Notes: generated by a model from the sequence alone, not told the origin. A stretch of 64,000 nt of DNA from Nocardiopsis ansamitocini (GCF_030268225.1 NZ_BSQG01000012.1:1-64000), one strand, 5' to 3'; shown: positions 18,012 to 26,478, numbered from the stretch's first letter. Program-made: numbers and translations.

Positions 18012-18743
18012 TCATCCACGCATTCCACCCCGATCGTTCGTGACCGGAGAACACGCTGCGACGAACGCCGCGAACACCTCTTCGCCTTTCGCGATCTCGG
18101 GGTGCCACTGCACCCCGAGGACGAATCGCGCTTCCGGATCCTCCAGCGCCTCGATCAGACCGTCCCCGGTGTGGCCGGTCGGCGTCATCTTGCCGGGGTC
18201 CGCGACCCCCTGATGGTGATGGGAGTTGACCGAGGCACGCTCGCCGAAGAGGTCCGCGGCACGACTTCCGACAACGAATCGAACCTCGTGCTCCCCCATT
18301 TCCCCTTCCCGTGGGCAATGCTCTTCGTTCCCCAAGGAATCCGGTAGGTGCTGGTACAGGCTTCCCCCTGTCGCGACCGCAAGCAGCTGCATGCCGCGGC
18401 AGATGCCGAGGACCGGTGTCCCCTTGGCCAAAGCCGCTCTGAGCAGGAGTAGTTCTGTGGCGTCTCGTTGCGGACGAGCCCGGTCGGTGGCACTGTGCCG
18501 GGGGCTGCCATAGAGCGCGGGGTCGATGTCGGCACCGCTCGGCAGCAACAACCCGTCAAGGTGGTCGAGGATGTCGGCCTCGACGGCGCCTGGCGGTAGA
18601 ACCACCGCTTGAGCGCCATTATCCGTGACCCCTTGGACGTAAGAGTGCTGGATGAGGGTCGCCTGGGAGTCCCAGATATCCCAACGAGCCGACTCACAAT
18701 AGCCGGCGATACCGATCACGGGTCGACGTGTACCGCGATTCAT
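18012..18743 (-). CDS. Class-I glutamine amidotransferase-like hydrolase (PuuD / peptidase C26 type)
   Basis: This 243-residue protein has the class-I amidotransferase triad: nucleophile C115 in VLGICRGMQ, His and Glu in GVQWHPE, plus the NSHHHQGV block typical of gamma-glutamyl-GABA hydrolases (PuuD, peptidase C26). Such enzymes cleave gamma-glutamyl amides. In natural product pathways they can remove a gamma-glutamyl protecting group or feed ammonia. No glutamyl ligase is seen nearby to pair with it. I start it at the ATG at 18743, which overlaps the upstream SHMT-like stop (TGATG); a longer frame to 18788 exists. Its place between precursor enzymes and the NRPS suggests a precursor role. 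Confidence 0.87.
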   Translation of the reverse strand: MNRGTRRPVIGIAGYCESARWDIWDSQATLIQHSYVQGVTDNGAQAVVLPPGAVEADILDHLDGLLLPSGADIDPALYGSPRHSATDRARPQRDATELLLLRAALAKGTPVLGICRGMQLLAVATGGSLYQHLPDSLGNEEHCPREGEMGEHEVRFVVGSRAADLFGERASVNSHHHQGVADPGKMTPTGHTGDGLIEALEDPEARFVLGVQWHPEIAKGEEVFAAFVAACSPVTNDRGGMRG

Positions 18744-20125
18744 CACGACCTTGAAACCTGCTCTCGACCGCTTCGGATATCCGGCCAACCGGGCAACCCC
18801 GGGTTGTCGGAGTTGTCATGGCCGGCGGTGACGGCCTCGGTGTACAGAGAAGCCGCATCACTCAGCACCGGTGAGTCCGGTTCGAAGGTGAAGCCGTACC
18901 CGGGACGCCCGCGCAACCGGGCAACACGCGCCGACAACGCGGACGGGTGTCCGGTGTCACGGACCGCGTCCGCAAAGATGTCCGCGAGTTCCGGCAAGTC
19001 GTCCACCGTGATACCGCGGTAGGTCGGCTCGTTCAGACCGACACGGACTCCGGCCTCCACGAAACCGGGCAGACCTGTCATGAAGTTCACCCGGATACCG
19101 GCTTGGAACAGGCGGTGGCTTGCCACCTTTGCCGCGATACCTTCCGCTGCCGTGTCCAACCACAACTGATGCCCTGCCGAACATCCACGATCGGCGGCGA
19201 CCACGGGGATTCCGCGCTCGACCAACAGCCGGCCGAACCGCCGGGTGTTGTCGGCGACCGCGCGCGCGTACTGCTCACCACCGAAATCACGGAATTCCAA
19301 TAGCGCCATACCGAGACTTATGGTGGTGGCGAAATGGTGGCTGCTGATCAGATAGTCCTGGGTCTGCTCGACCCGTTCGGCGACCTTGGGACTCCGTGTC
19401 AGGAAGACCGCCTTCTGCGGCCCGGGAAAGGTCTTGTGGGTGGAGCCGCCGAAACTGTCGGCGCCGCAGTCCAAGGGGTTGGCGTACACACCGCCGAGGA
19501 CCAGACCGAACCAGTGGCTCGCGTCGACGTGTACCAGTGTTTCGGGACTGGCAGTGCGAACCGTCCGCACGAGGCTTGGGATGTCCACCGGGAAAAGGCA
19601 ATGGGACTGATCGACGTAGACCAGGGAAGGGCGTTTCTCAGCCAACAACTGGGCCGCGTGCTCCAGGTCCAGGCAATGCGGGTCGGGTCCGCTGAGGCAG
19701 TCGACGCCTAAACCCATCCGTTCGGCGATCAAACCGGTCGCGTAGTGGCCGCCGTTCTCCGGCGAGATCGTCATCACCGTCGAACCGGGCGAGCCGCCCA
19801 GCGAGGCCAAGACCAATGCCATCGCGCTCAGTCCGCTCAGCGGCCGAACCGACACGTGCCCGGCCTTTCCCAACTGGGCCAGCAACGGCACGGTCAGACT
19901 CGTCTCCAACTCCCACAGGTTCTGTCCCCCGCGAAAGTTCCAGCGGTCCGGGTTCCCCTGCTCGTTGAAGAAATACCGGTGATAGGCATCGGTGAGCATG
20001 GGCAGTTTCGCCAGACCGGACATGGCGTTCTCGGACGGCACCATGTTCAGGACGTGAGAGGCCGCCCGCTCATTGGCCACGAGCATTCGCAGAACGTCTT
20101 CCACGGTGAGATCCGGTTTCTGCAT
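18743..20125 (-). CDS. Divergent SHMT-like PLP aldolase/transaldolase
   Basis: This 460-residue fold-type I PLP protein is distantly SHMT-like. It keeps VPSEN (30-33), THKTFPGPQ with the PLP lysine at K231, and HVDASHWFG, but it lacks the AEGYPG and GGHLTHG signatures, reading FFNEQGNPDRWNFRGG instead. It is clearly different from the canonical-looking SHMT at 3037. SHMT relatives of this degree include threonine aldolases and transaldolases that make beta-hydroxy amino acids. A role in supplying an unusual beta-hydroxy or alpha-branched amino acid is inference. Start: ATG at 20125 behind AAGGAGG; the longer frame is out-of-gene sequence. It follows HypF by 20 bases and overlaps the amidotransferase start. 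Confidence 0.82.
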   Translation of the reverse strand: MQKPDLTVEDVLRMLVANERAASHVLNMVPSENAMSGLAKLPMLTDAYHRYFFNEQGNPDRWNFRGGQNLWELETSLTVPLLAQLGKAGHVSVRPLSGLSAMALVLASLGGSPGSTVMTISPENGGHYATGLIAERMGLGVDCLSGPDPHCLDLEHAAQLLAEKRPSLVYVDQSHCLFPVDIPSLVRTVRTASPETLVHVDASHWFGLVLGGVYANPLDCGADSFGGSTHKTFPGPQKAVFLTRSPKVAERVEQTQDYLISSHHFATTISLGMALLEFRDFGGEQYARAVADNTRRFGRLLVERGIPVVAADRGCSAGHQLWLDTAAEGIAAKVASHRLFQAGIRVNFMTGLPGFVEAGVRVGLNEPTYRGITVDDLPELADIFADAVRDTGHPSALSARVARLRGRPGYGFTFEPDSPVLSDAASLYTEAVTAGHDNSDNPGLPGWPDIRSGREQVSRS

Positions 20126-20145
20126 CCCTGCCTCCTTGGGTTCGT

Positions 20146-22530
20146 TCACTGGTTCTCCTGCCGGGCCCGGATCAGAGCTCCGGCAACCATCACCTGACCG
20201 AGTGAGATCCCGCCGTCGTTGCACGGCACCAACCGGTGGCCGTACGCGTGGAAACCGGCTCGACGCAGCTTCACAAGGCAGTTCACCGCCAAGAACTCGT
20301 TGAGGAAAACGCCACCGGAGAGCACGACCTGCCGGATTCCCCGGGCAGCGCGAAGTGCGAGGCACCGGTCGACGACCAGCCCGACCACTCCTGAGTGGAA
20401 TCTGCGACTGATCACCGAAAGCGTTTCGCCGGCCGCGAGGTCCACCGCGATCTGTCGAACCACCGGGCGCGGGTCGACCTCCACACCGTCGGCCCGCGGG
20501 ACATGATCGAACGAATAAGACTCGGTCAAGGCGAGGTCTCGATCCAGCAGTCCTTCCAGCTCTATCGGCCCTTGCGCCTCGTATTCGGCCCGGGTGCAAA
20601 GACCCAGCAACGCGGCGACTCCGTCGAACAAGCGCCCCATACTGGATGTCGGTGGCGCGTTGACCCCTTTGCGGATCATCGTGGTGAAAACATGCCTCTC
20701 CCGCTGCGACAGGTCACGGAGGGCCGGGAAAGCGGCGCACGCGGCCTCCGAGGTGCGGAAAGCGTCCAACGCAAGGGCGAAACCGGTCCGGACCGGTTCG
20801 CGCACCGCCTTGTCGCCTCCCAACAACGGCAGGTACCGCAACCGGGAAACTCGATCGACACGCTCGAAATCACCGAGCAGGAACTCGCCGCCCCAGATCG
20901 TTCCGTCCCCTCCATAACCCGCACCGTCGAAGACGACTCCAAGCGTGGTTCCCGACAACCGGTTCTCCGCCATGCAGGCGGCCATGTGCGCATGGTGATG
21001 TTGCACCGGCAGCACCTCGGCCACGTCCTGTTCCACGGCCGTCCTGGTGGCTCTGAACGACGGGTGGGAGTCGCAGGCTATGTACCGTGGCTGCAATTCG
21101 TGCAACGCGGCCACGTGGGAGGCGGTCGTCTGATGTGAGGAGAAGGTGGCGTCGTTCTTCAGGTCTCCGATGTGCTGGCTGATGAACACCGATTTCCCGT
21201 CGGCCACCGCCACGGTGGTCTTCAATTCCGCCCCTAGTGCGACCACCGGCTCCTGGGAATCGTCCACGCGCACCGGATAGGGCGCGTACCCTCTGGACCT
21301 TCGCAGGAAACTGACCAACGGTTCGTCGAGTTCCGGGTGGACCGAACAGCGCACCACGGAGTCGTCGACCCTGATCTGGATGTCCCGGTCGTGGTGGAGT
21401 ACGAGGTCGGCGACGGAGAACAGCCGGGCAAGGGCTTCGTGGTTGCGGTACTCGATGGGGTGACCGGAGGCGTTTCCGCTCGTCATCACCAGCAGGTCCG
21501 GGCCAGGGGGTAGCAACAGCAGGTGGTGCAACGGTGTGGAGGGCAGCATCACCCCGAGACTGGGATTGCGCGGCGCCACCTCTTCGGGGATCGCGCCCGG
21601 TATCTTTCGCAGCAGGACGATCGGGCGCGCAGGTGCGATGAGCAGCTCCGCCTCGGCCGGGCCCCACTCGGCGAAGCCCGAGACGCCTGCGAGGTCCGCG
21701 GCAAGCAGGGCGAACGGTTTGGAGTCGCGTCGCTTGGCACGCCGCAGCCGTAGCACCGCGTCCCGGTCGCGTGCGTTGACTGCGAGGTGAAAACCACCAA
21801 CGCTTTTCACTGCGACGATCCGACCGTTGGCCAACGCGTCGCTGGCCAGCCGAAGCGCGTCCTCGCCTTCGGCGAAATCACCTGTCGGCCCAGCGAGCGT
21901 CAACCTTGGGCCACAGGCAGGGCAGGCATTCGGCTGGGCGTGGTACCGCCGGTCGCCCGGGTCGGTGTACTCCTTTGCGCAGTCGGGGCACATCGCGAAC
22001 CGGGCCATGGTCGTCTGCGCGCGGTCGTAGGGCAACTTCTGGATGAGGGAGTACCTCGGACCGCAGTGGGTGCAATTGGTGAACGGATAACGGTAACGGC
22101 GGTCGGCCGGATCAAGGACCTCCTGGAGGCAATCCCCGCACACGTGCGAATCCGGCGCGACGAATGTCCGTGCCCGCACGGTGCGAACGCTTTTCCTGAT
22201 CTCAAATCCGGTCGGCGCTGTCGCGGTGTCGACCGGGACAGCTGTCTCGAGCGAAATACGATCGACGCGCGCCAACAATGGAGCTTGTTCGGTCAACGCG
22301 GCAAGAAATTTTTTGAGGACCGGAACGAAACCGTTCACTTCGATCCTGACGCCAAGGGTGTCGTTGAGCACCCAACCCGTCAACCCCATCGCGGTGGCCG
22401 TCCGGTAGACGAAGGGCCGGTACCCTACTCCTTGGACGACCCCGTTGACCTCGATCGACCAACGCTCGACAGGCGCTCCCGGATCCGCTTCAGCAGGATG
22501 ACGGATGTTCTGATGCCGCATGTGTCCCAT
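20146..22530 (-). CDS. hypF: HypF-like carbamoyltransferase
   Basis: This protein of about 794 residues has the full HypF architecture. An acylphosphatase domain (VQGVGYRPF with its Arg; GWVLND with its Asn) is followed by two zinc-finger pairs (CGDCLQE, CTHCGPRY, CPDCAKEY, CPACGPR), a YrdC-like domain (KSVGGFHLA, KPFALLAA, MTSGNASGHP) and a Kae1-like domain with metal-binding HHHAHMAACMAEN. HypF turns carbamoyl phosphate and ATP into a carbamoyl-adenylate and passes the carbamoyl group to the C-terminal Cys of HypE. Nothing catalytic looks lost. The start at 22530 lies just past the HypE stop; 22521 is also possible. With no hydrogenase genes in view, it probably serves the peptide pathway. 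Confidence 0.95.
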   Translation of the reverse strand: MGHMRHQNIRHPAEADPGAPVERWSIEVNGVVQGVGYRPFVYRTATAMGLTGWVLNDTLGVRIEVNGFVPVLKKFLAALTEQAPLLARVDRISLETAVPVDTATAPTGFEIRKSVRTVRARTFVAPDSHVCGDCLQEVLDPADRRYRYPFTNCTHCGPRYSLIQKLPYDRAQTTMARFAMCPDCAKEYTDPGDRRYHAQPNACPACGPRLTLAGPTGDFAEGEDALRLASDALANGRIVAVKSVGGFHLAVNARDRDAVLRLRRAKRRDSKPFALLAADLAGVSGFAEWGPAEAELLIAPARPIVLLRKIPGAIPEEVAPRNPSLGVMLPSTPLHHLLLLPPGPDLLVMTSGNASGHPIEYRNHEALARLFSVADLVLHHDRDIQIRVDDSVVRCSVHPELDEPLVSFLRRSRGYAPYPVRVDDSQEPVVALGAELKTTVAVADGKSVFISQHIGDLKNDATFSSHQTTASHVAALHELQPRYIACDSHPSFRATRTAVEQDVAEVLPVQHHHAHMAACMAENRLSGTTLGVVFDGAGYGGDGTIWGGEFLLGDFERVDRVSRLRYLPLLGGDKAVREPVRTGFALALDAFRTSEAACAAFPALRDLSQRERHVFTTMIRKGVNAPPTSSMGRLFDGVAALLGLCTRAEYEAQGPIELEGLLDRDLALTESYSFDHVPRADGVEVDPRPVVRQIAVDLAAGETLSVISRRFHSGVVGLVVDRCLALRAARGIRQVVLSGGVFLNEFLAVNCLVKLRRAGFHAYGHRLVPCNDGGISLGQVMVAGALIRARQENQ

Positions 22531-22534
22531 CCGC

Positions 22535-23581
22535 TCAGCACAGTCGCGGCAGTTCGGCGCCCTGCAATTCCTCGAGTATCCGAATATGGCCGTCCCGGTC
22601 CCGCATTCGCACGGCTGACTCGGTGTCATCCGCCACCTCACCGACGACGACCGCTCGGCGACCATATGGATGGCTATGAAGTGCGGCGAGGACGCGTTCC
22701 ACCGCTCCTGGATCGAGGAAGAGGCACACGCAGCCCTCGTTCGCGGTGTTCAGGGGGTCGATACCCAGCATGTCGCACGCCATTTTGACCTCCGGGTCGA
22801 CCGGTAGCGCCTGTTCATCGATTCGCAGCCCGGCTCCCAGCGCTTTGGCGTACTCATGCAGAACCGCCGCCAGGCCACCACGGGTCACGTCCCGAACGGA
22901 CCTCACGGCGCCGTCCTCGACTGACTCGAACGCTTCGGTGATCAGACCGTTGAGTGGGGCGCAATCGCTGGATACCCGACTCTCGAAGCCGAGGCCTTCA
23001 CGAACGGACAGCAAATGCACGGTGTGATTGCCGATCGGTCCGCTCAACACGATTTGATCGCCCGCTCGCACGTCGGTCATCCGCAAAGGCGTCCGCTCGA
23101 ACACACCGATCCCGGTCGTGTTGAGGTAGATCTGGTCCGCTTCTCCCGGACGGACGACCTTGGTGTCGCCTGCCACTATCAGCACACCGGCCTGACGTGC
23201 GGTCTCCCGGATCGACTCGAGCACCCGGGTCAGTGCCGCGACCGGAAGACCGGCTTCAATGATCATGCCGAGCGTGAGGTACTTCGGGGTGGCGCCTATT
23301 ACAGCCAGGTCGTTGACCGTCCCACAGACCGCGATCTTTCCGACATCCCCGTTTCCGAAAAACGGCGGGTCCACCACGAACGAGTCGGTGGTCATCGCCA
23401 ATTGTCCGGCCGCGACGGAGAGGACGGCGCTGTCTTCCATCTGTCCGATATAGACATCGCCGAGCACAGCCACGACGTACTCGACCAGCTCACGGCTGAG
23501 CCGGGCTCCGGTCCCGTGGTCGAGCACGATCTGCCGGCCTGCGAAAGAACGTGTTCCTGTCAGCACGCGGTTCCCGTCCAT
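22535..23581 (-). CDS. hypE: HypE-like carbamoyl dehydratase (thiocyanate-forming)
   Basis: This 348-residue protein of the PurM/HypE superfamily has the ATP-binding region DSAVLSV ... MTTDSFVVDP and FFGNGDVGKIAVCGT, the DVTRGGLA motif, and the diagnostic C-terminus ELPRLC ending in Cys348. In hydrogenase maturation this Cys receives the carbamoyl group from HypF, and HypE then dehydrates it to an enzyme-bound thiocyanate. Retention of the terminal Cys implies that the reaction is intact. The cyanide-accepting HypC/HypD pair and hydrogenase subunits are absent from the window. It lies between the cysteine hydrolase and HypF with small gaps. The ATG at 23581 has only a weak ribosome site. Confidence 0.95.
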   Translation of the reverse strand: MDGNRVLTGTRSFAGRQIVLDHGTGARLSRELVEYVVAVLGDVYIGQMEDSAVLSVAAGQLAMTTDSFVVDPPFFGNGDVGKIAVCGTVNDLAVIGATPKYLTLGMIIEAGLPVAALTRVLESIRETARQAGVLIVAGDTKVVRPGEADQIYLNTTGIGVFERTPLRMTDVRAGDQIVLSGPIGNHTVHLLSVREGLGFESRVSSDCAPLNGLITEAFESVEDGAVRSVRDVTRGGLAAVLHEYAKALGAGLRIDEQALPVDPEVKMACDMLGIDPLNTANEGCVCLFLDPGAVERVLAALHSHPYGRRAVVVGEVADDTESAVRMRDRDGHIRILEELQGAELPRLC

Positions 23582-23610
23582 CGGTGCGTCGGATACATGA
23601 TCGGTACGGG

Positions 23611-24195
23611 TCAGGGGGTGACGAAGACCTTGCGCGGCAGCCCGCCTTCGACATCCAACGTCCGAAGGATCTCGTCGGATTCGGCGACCGTGGCGCAGTA
23701 GCCGTCCAACCAGTCCAGTGCCCTGATCCGGTCTTTGTCCCGGGCCGAGACCACGCAGTCACTGGGCACCCAGACGTTGTAACCGCGGAAGAAGGCATCC
23801 GCGGCGGTGGTCTGGACACAGATCTGCCCCTGCATCCCGGTCACGATGACGGTGTCCACGCCAAGCGACTGCAGGCGCTCGTGAAGGTCGGTCTCGAAAA
23901 ATCCGCTGTCCTTGTTCTTTTCGACGAGGATGTCGGACTCGTCGAGGAAAACGGGCAGGATCTCGACTCCCTGAGTACCGCGTTGCGCCGGCAATCTGCC
24001 CTCGTAGCGTTCGGCGATGGGATCATCCGGCAGGTTGACGAGCTGAAGATGCAGTACGTGGTGTCCACGACGGCGGATCTCGTTGAGGAATCGCGAGAAA
24101 CTCGGAGTCGCCTCCTCGATCGCTCTGATCCGTTCTTCGTTCTTGTTCACCAGGTCGTACTGCAAATCGTTGGTGAGCACTGCGACCTTGCCCAT
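23611..24195 (-). CDS. Isochorismatase-like cysteine hydrolase
   Basis: This 194-residue protein of the isochorismatase/nicotinamidase superfamily has a readable triad: D10 (LTNDLQYD), K93 (LVEKNKDSGFF) and C126 (GMQGQICVQTTAADA). The superfamily includes nicotinamidase, N-carbamoylsarcosine amidase and isochorismatase. Residues around the Cys lack the aryl-enterobactin pattern and there is no ArCP domain, so a siderophore role is unlikely. Being next to HypE/HypF makes an amide- or ureido-cleaving role attractive, but that is inference. The start at 24195 is chosen for GGGAG upstream and the family-typical N-terminus. Confidence 0.85.
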   Translation of the reverse strand: MGKVAVLTNDLQYDLVNKNEERIRAIEEATPSFSRFLNEIRRRGHHVLHLQLVNLPDDPIAERYEGRLPAQRGTQGVEILPVFLDESDILVEKNKDSGFFETDLHERLQSLGVDTVIVTGMQGQICVQTTAADAFFRGYNVWVPSDCVVSARDKDRIRALDWLDGYCATVAESDEILRTLDVEGGLPRKVFVTP

Positions 24196-24301
24196 GAGGA
24201 CTCCCACCCTTGATACGGCGATGCGCGACGTTTCGTACAACACGTTGGCATCGGCCAGATGCATTCAGTAGTCGGGCGAAACCCTGACAGACGCTACGAT
24301 C

Positions 24302-25708
24302 TCAGTCGAATACTCGTCTGTGCTGCTGCGCGGCCAACTCGCCGAGCAACGCTATGTAGTCGGTCGCCAATTGTTCGGCTCTGGCGTGGGTGAACCTGTT
24401 CGCCCGGTAACGGAGCAGTACGAACGCGTCTTGATCATCGTGCCTCAACCGCAGGCTCAACGGACGCAGCACGTATTGGCGGGGCGGGTTGACGCGTTCA
24501 ACTCGAAGGCCGAGGGCCTTCTCCACGATTTCCGGTTCGCGCTCCGCCGTGAACTGGACCTGGGCCATTCGCTCCATCAAGTCGGTTCCGTCGAGGTGGG
24601 GGGCCAACAAGTGCGGTGGCAGGTCATTGTGGAGGAAATCGCGGACGACCTGATCGTGGGTCCTCCGGATCAGTTCGTCCCAGGTCGGGTTCGCGGACAG
24701 GTCGACGCGCACGATCACGTCATTGGAGAAGTCCGCGACCAGGTCGCGAAGTTCGGTGCGGTCCCGATAGGAGATCGGTGCGTTCACACCAATGTCTTGT
24801 TGTCCGGAGTTCCTGGCCAACAAGACAGCGAACGCGACAAGCCCCACTGTGTAGAGCGTCGTGTGCCGTTTCTTCGCCGTCTTCCACAGCTCGGCGAACA
24901 GAGAACAGCCGACAGGCATATTCACCATGCCGCCGAGCTGCGCCTCTTCCGGTGTCTCGTCCCCCGGCTCGACATCGGTGGGCAATTCCGCCGGCAGCGC
25001 GCCTGCCATCCGCTCGGACCAGTAGGCAGTCAGCTCGGCCCCCCGCGCACCGGCAAGGCGTCGGGCGTGCCACGACGCGAAATCGGACCACTGGACCGAC
25101 AGCGCGGGCAGCACCGGCTCGGTTCCGCTTACAACAGCGCCGTAGCACACCGCCAGGTCCCGGACCAATACCTCCAGAGTCCTGGCATCGGCGATGATGT
25201 GATGGACGAGAAGGAGTGCGATGTGGTCGTCGTCGGCCAACCGGAGCAATCGCAACCGGGCCAGGGGACGCTGATCGAGCGGGAACCGCCGGTCGACTTC
25301 CTGTCGACTGATCTCATCACACTCCGCCAGGCCAGACACACGGGTAACCTCGATCGGGACCCTCAGCCGATCCGCGATCACTTGTGTCAACTGGCCGTGC
25401 TCCATGCAGAGCGCGGTCCGCAACGTCTCGTGTCGGGCGATCACCATGTTCCACGCGTCCGTCAATTTTCCCACGTCGAGCTGGCCGCGCAAACGCAATC
25501 CGCTGATAATGGCCAGGGCCGGACCGGGCCGCCGTTCGATCCCTTGCCACATCCCTTGTTGGGACACGGCCGCGGGGAACCGGGATTCCCCCGGCTGGCG
25601 GGGAAGCGACGGGATCCGCTCGGCCCTGCCTCTCCGCGAGCGCAACAGCTCGGCCTCAAGTTCCCCTCGCTTTGCGAAGTCCGAGGCGTCCACCCGTGAC
25701 GTGCTCAT
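24302..25708 (-). CDS. Free-standing condensation-domain protein
   Basis: This 468-residue single C-domain protein has active site HHIIADA (H169-H170 to D174-A175): both His and the Asp are kept, but the usual Gly is Ala. Later motifs such as PISYRDRTELRDLVADFSND correspond to the C-domain core that in modules reads GTPxAGRxxxEL and GxFVNT. It carries no A or PCP domain, so it must act between carriers on other proteins or join the chain to a free amine or alcohol, including a release step. Start: ATG at 25708 behind GGAGGAACGAGC, overlapping the thioesterase stop by ATGA; the longer frame upstream is not needed. Confidence 0.88.
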   Translation of the reverse strand: MSTSRVDASDFAKRGELEAELLRSRRGRAERIPSLPRQPGESRFPAAVSQQGMWQGIERRPGPALAIISGLRLRGQLDVGKLTDAWNMVIARHETLRTALCMEHGQLTQVIADRLRVPIEVTRVSGLAECDEISRQEVDRRFPLDQRPLARLRLLRLADDDHIALLLVHHIIADARTLEVLVRDLAVCYGAVVSGTEPVLPALSVQWSDFASWHARRLAGARGAELTAYWSERMAGALPAELPTDVEPGDETPEEAQLGGMVNMPVGCSLFAELWKTAKKRHTTLYTVGLVAFAVLLARNSGQQDIGVNAPISYRDRTELRDLVADFSNDVIVRVDLSANPTWDELIRRTHDQVVRDFLHNDLPPHLLAPHLDGTDLMERMAQVQFTAEREPEIVEKALGLRVERVNPPRQYVLRPLSLRLRHDDQDAFVLLRYRANRFTHARAEQLATDYIALLGELAAQQHRRVFD

Positions 25709-26478
25709 GCTCGTTCCTCCGTTCGCGCCGGCGACAGGCCGTCGGCGAACAAGGCGATCAGCTCCGGAGGAGCGTCGATGAAACTGTGGTGGTTCCCGCC
25801 CAAGAGCCGGAAGGTGGTCTTTCCGGTTTCCGACCACCCGCCCATGAGTTGGTGCGGAACCTCGACGTCCTGGTCCCATCCGATCGACGTGATCGGGCAG
25901 GCCACCCTTGCCGGTCGCTCGACGCGGTATGCCCTGTGCACCTCGATGTCGGAGAGCAGCACGTCAAGGGTCAACGAAACCATGTCCGCCCGTGGTTCAC
26001 CACCGAGCCTCGTGAGCAGGCCCCGTACTTCCTCGGCGAGTTCGTGGGGAGCCATCGACAGGAACCGGCCGTATGGCCCGTCGTGAGGCGCGACTTGCGA
26101 CGAGACGAACAATCGGGCCGGCGTGGAGGCACCGTTGCGGGCCGTCCGCAGGACGGCTTCATAAGCGAGCAGAGCCGAGCTGCAATGACCGAAGAACCCG
26201 AACGGACGGTCCAGGTAAGGCGTCAAAGCATCGACCATCTCCTCTGCGAGGGCATCGAACGAGGAGAAGTTCGGCTCTCGCAACCGGTTCTCCCTCCCGG
26301 GCAGCTGGACCGCGCACAGTTCCACCTCGTCGTCCTCGCCGATGAACCTCGGCCAATGCCGGTACATGCTCGCACCGCATCCCGAATAGGGAAGACAGAA
26401 CAGACGGGCAGCCACCCACTCGGAGGGCTGGCTCAGGAGCCATCGGGTGGACCGAACCGACTTCGGCCGCATAGTCAT
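25705..26478 (-). CDS. Type II-like thioesterase with a Cys nucleophile
   Basis: This 257-residue alpha/beta hydrolase of the NRPS/PKS external thioesterase type shows FCLPYSGCGASMYRHWP, VQLPGRENR, FGFFGHCSSALLAYE and GWDQDVEVP with GGNHHSFID. The nucleophile elbow, normally GHSMG, is GHCSS: the codon at the nucleophile is TGC, so Cys99 replaces Ser. Acid (Asp) and base (His) positions look intact. Cys thioesterases are known in a few NRPS systems, for example in beta-lactone release. No thioesterase is fused to an NRPS here, so this one may perform release as well as proofreading. It starts at the ATG at 26478, overlapping the P450 stop by ATGA. Confidence 0.9.
   Translation of the reverse strand: MTMRPKSVRSTRWLLSQPSEWVAARLFCLPYSGCGASMYRHWPRFIGEDDEVELCAVQLPGRENRLREPNFSSFDALAEEMVDALTPYLDRPFGFFGHCSSALLAYEAVLRTARNGASTPARLFVSSQVAPHDGPYGRFLSMAPHELAEEVRGLLTRLGGEPRADMVSLTLDVLLSDIEVHRAYRVERPARVACPITSIGWDQDVEVPHQLMGGWSETGKTTFRLLGGNHHSFIDAPPELIALFADGLSPARTEERA

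Noticed and set aside
20146-23581. Ordinary NiFe-hydrogenase maturation operon
   Set aside because: No hypA-D or hydrogenase genes nearby, and the pair is locked inside an NRPS operon. A hydrogenase elsewhere in the genome cannot be excluded.
23611-24195. Catecholate siderophore isochorismatase
   Set aside because: No ArCP domain, no DHB genes, and FAAL-type initiation instead of an aryl starter.
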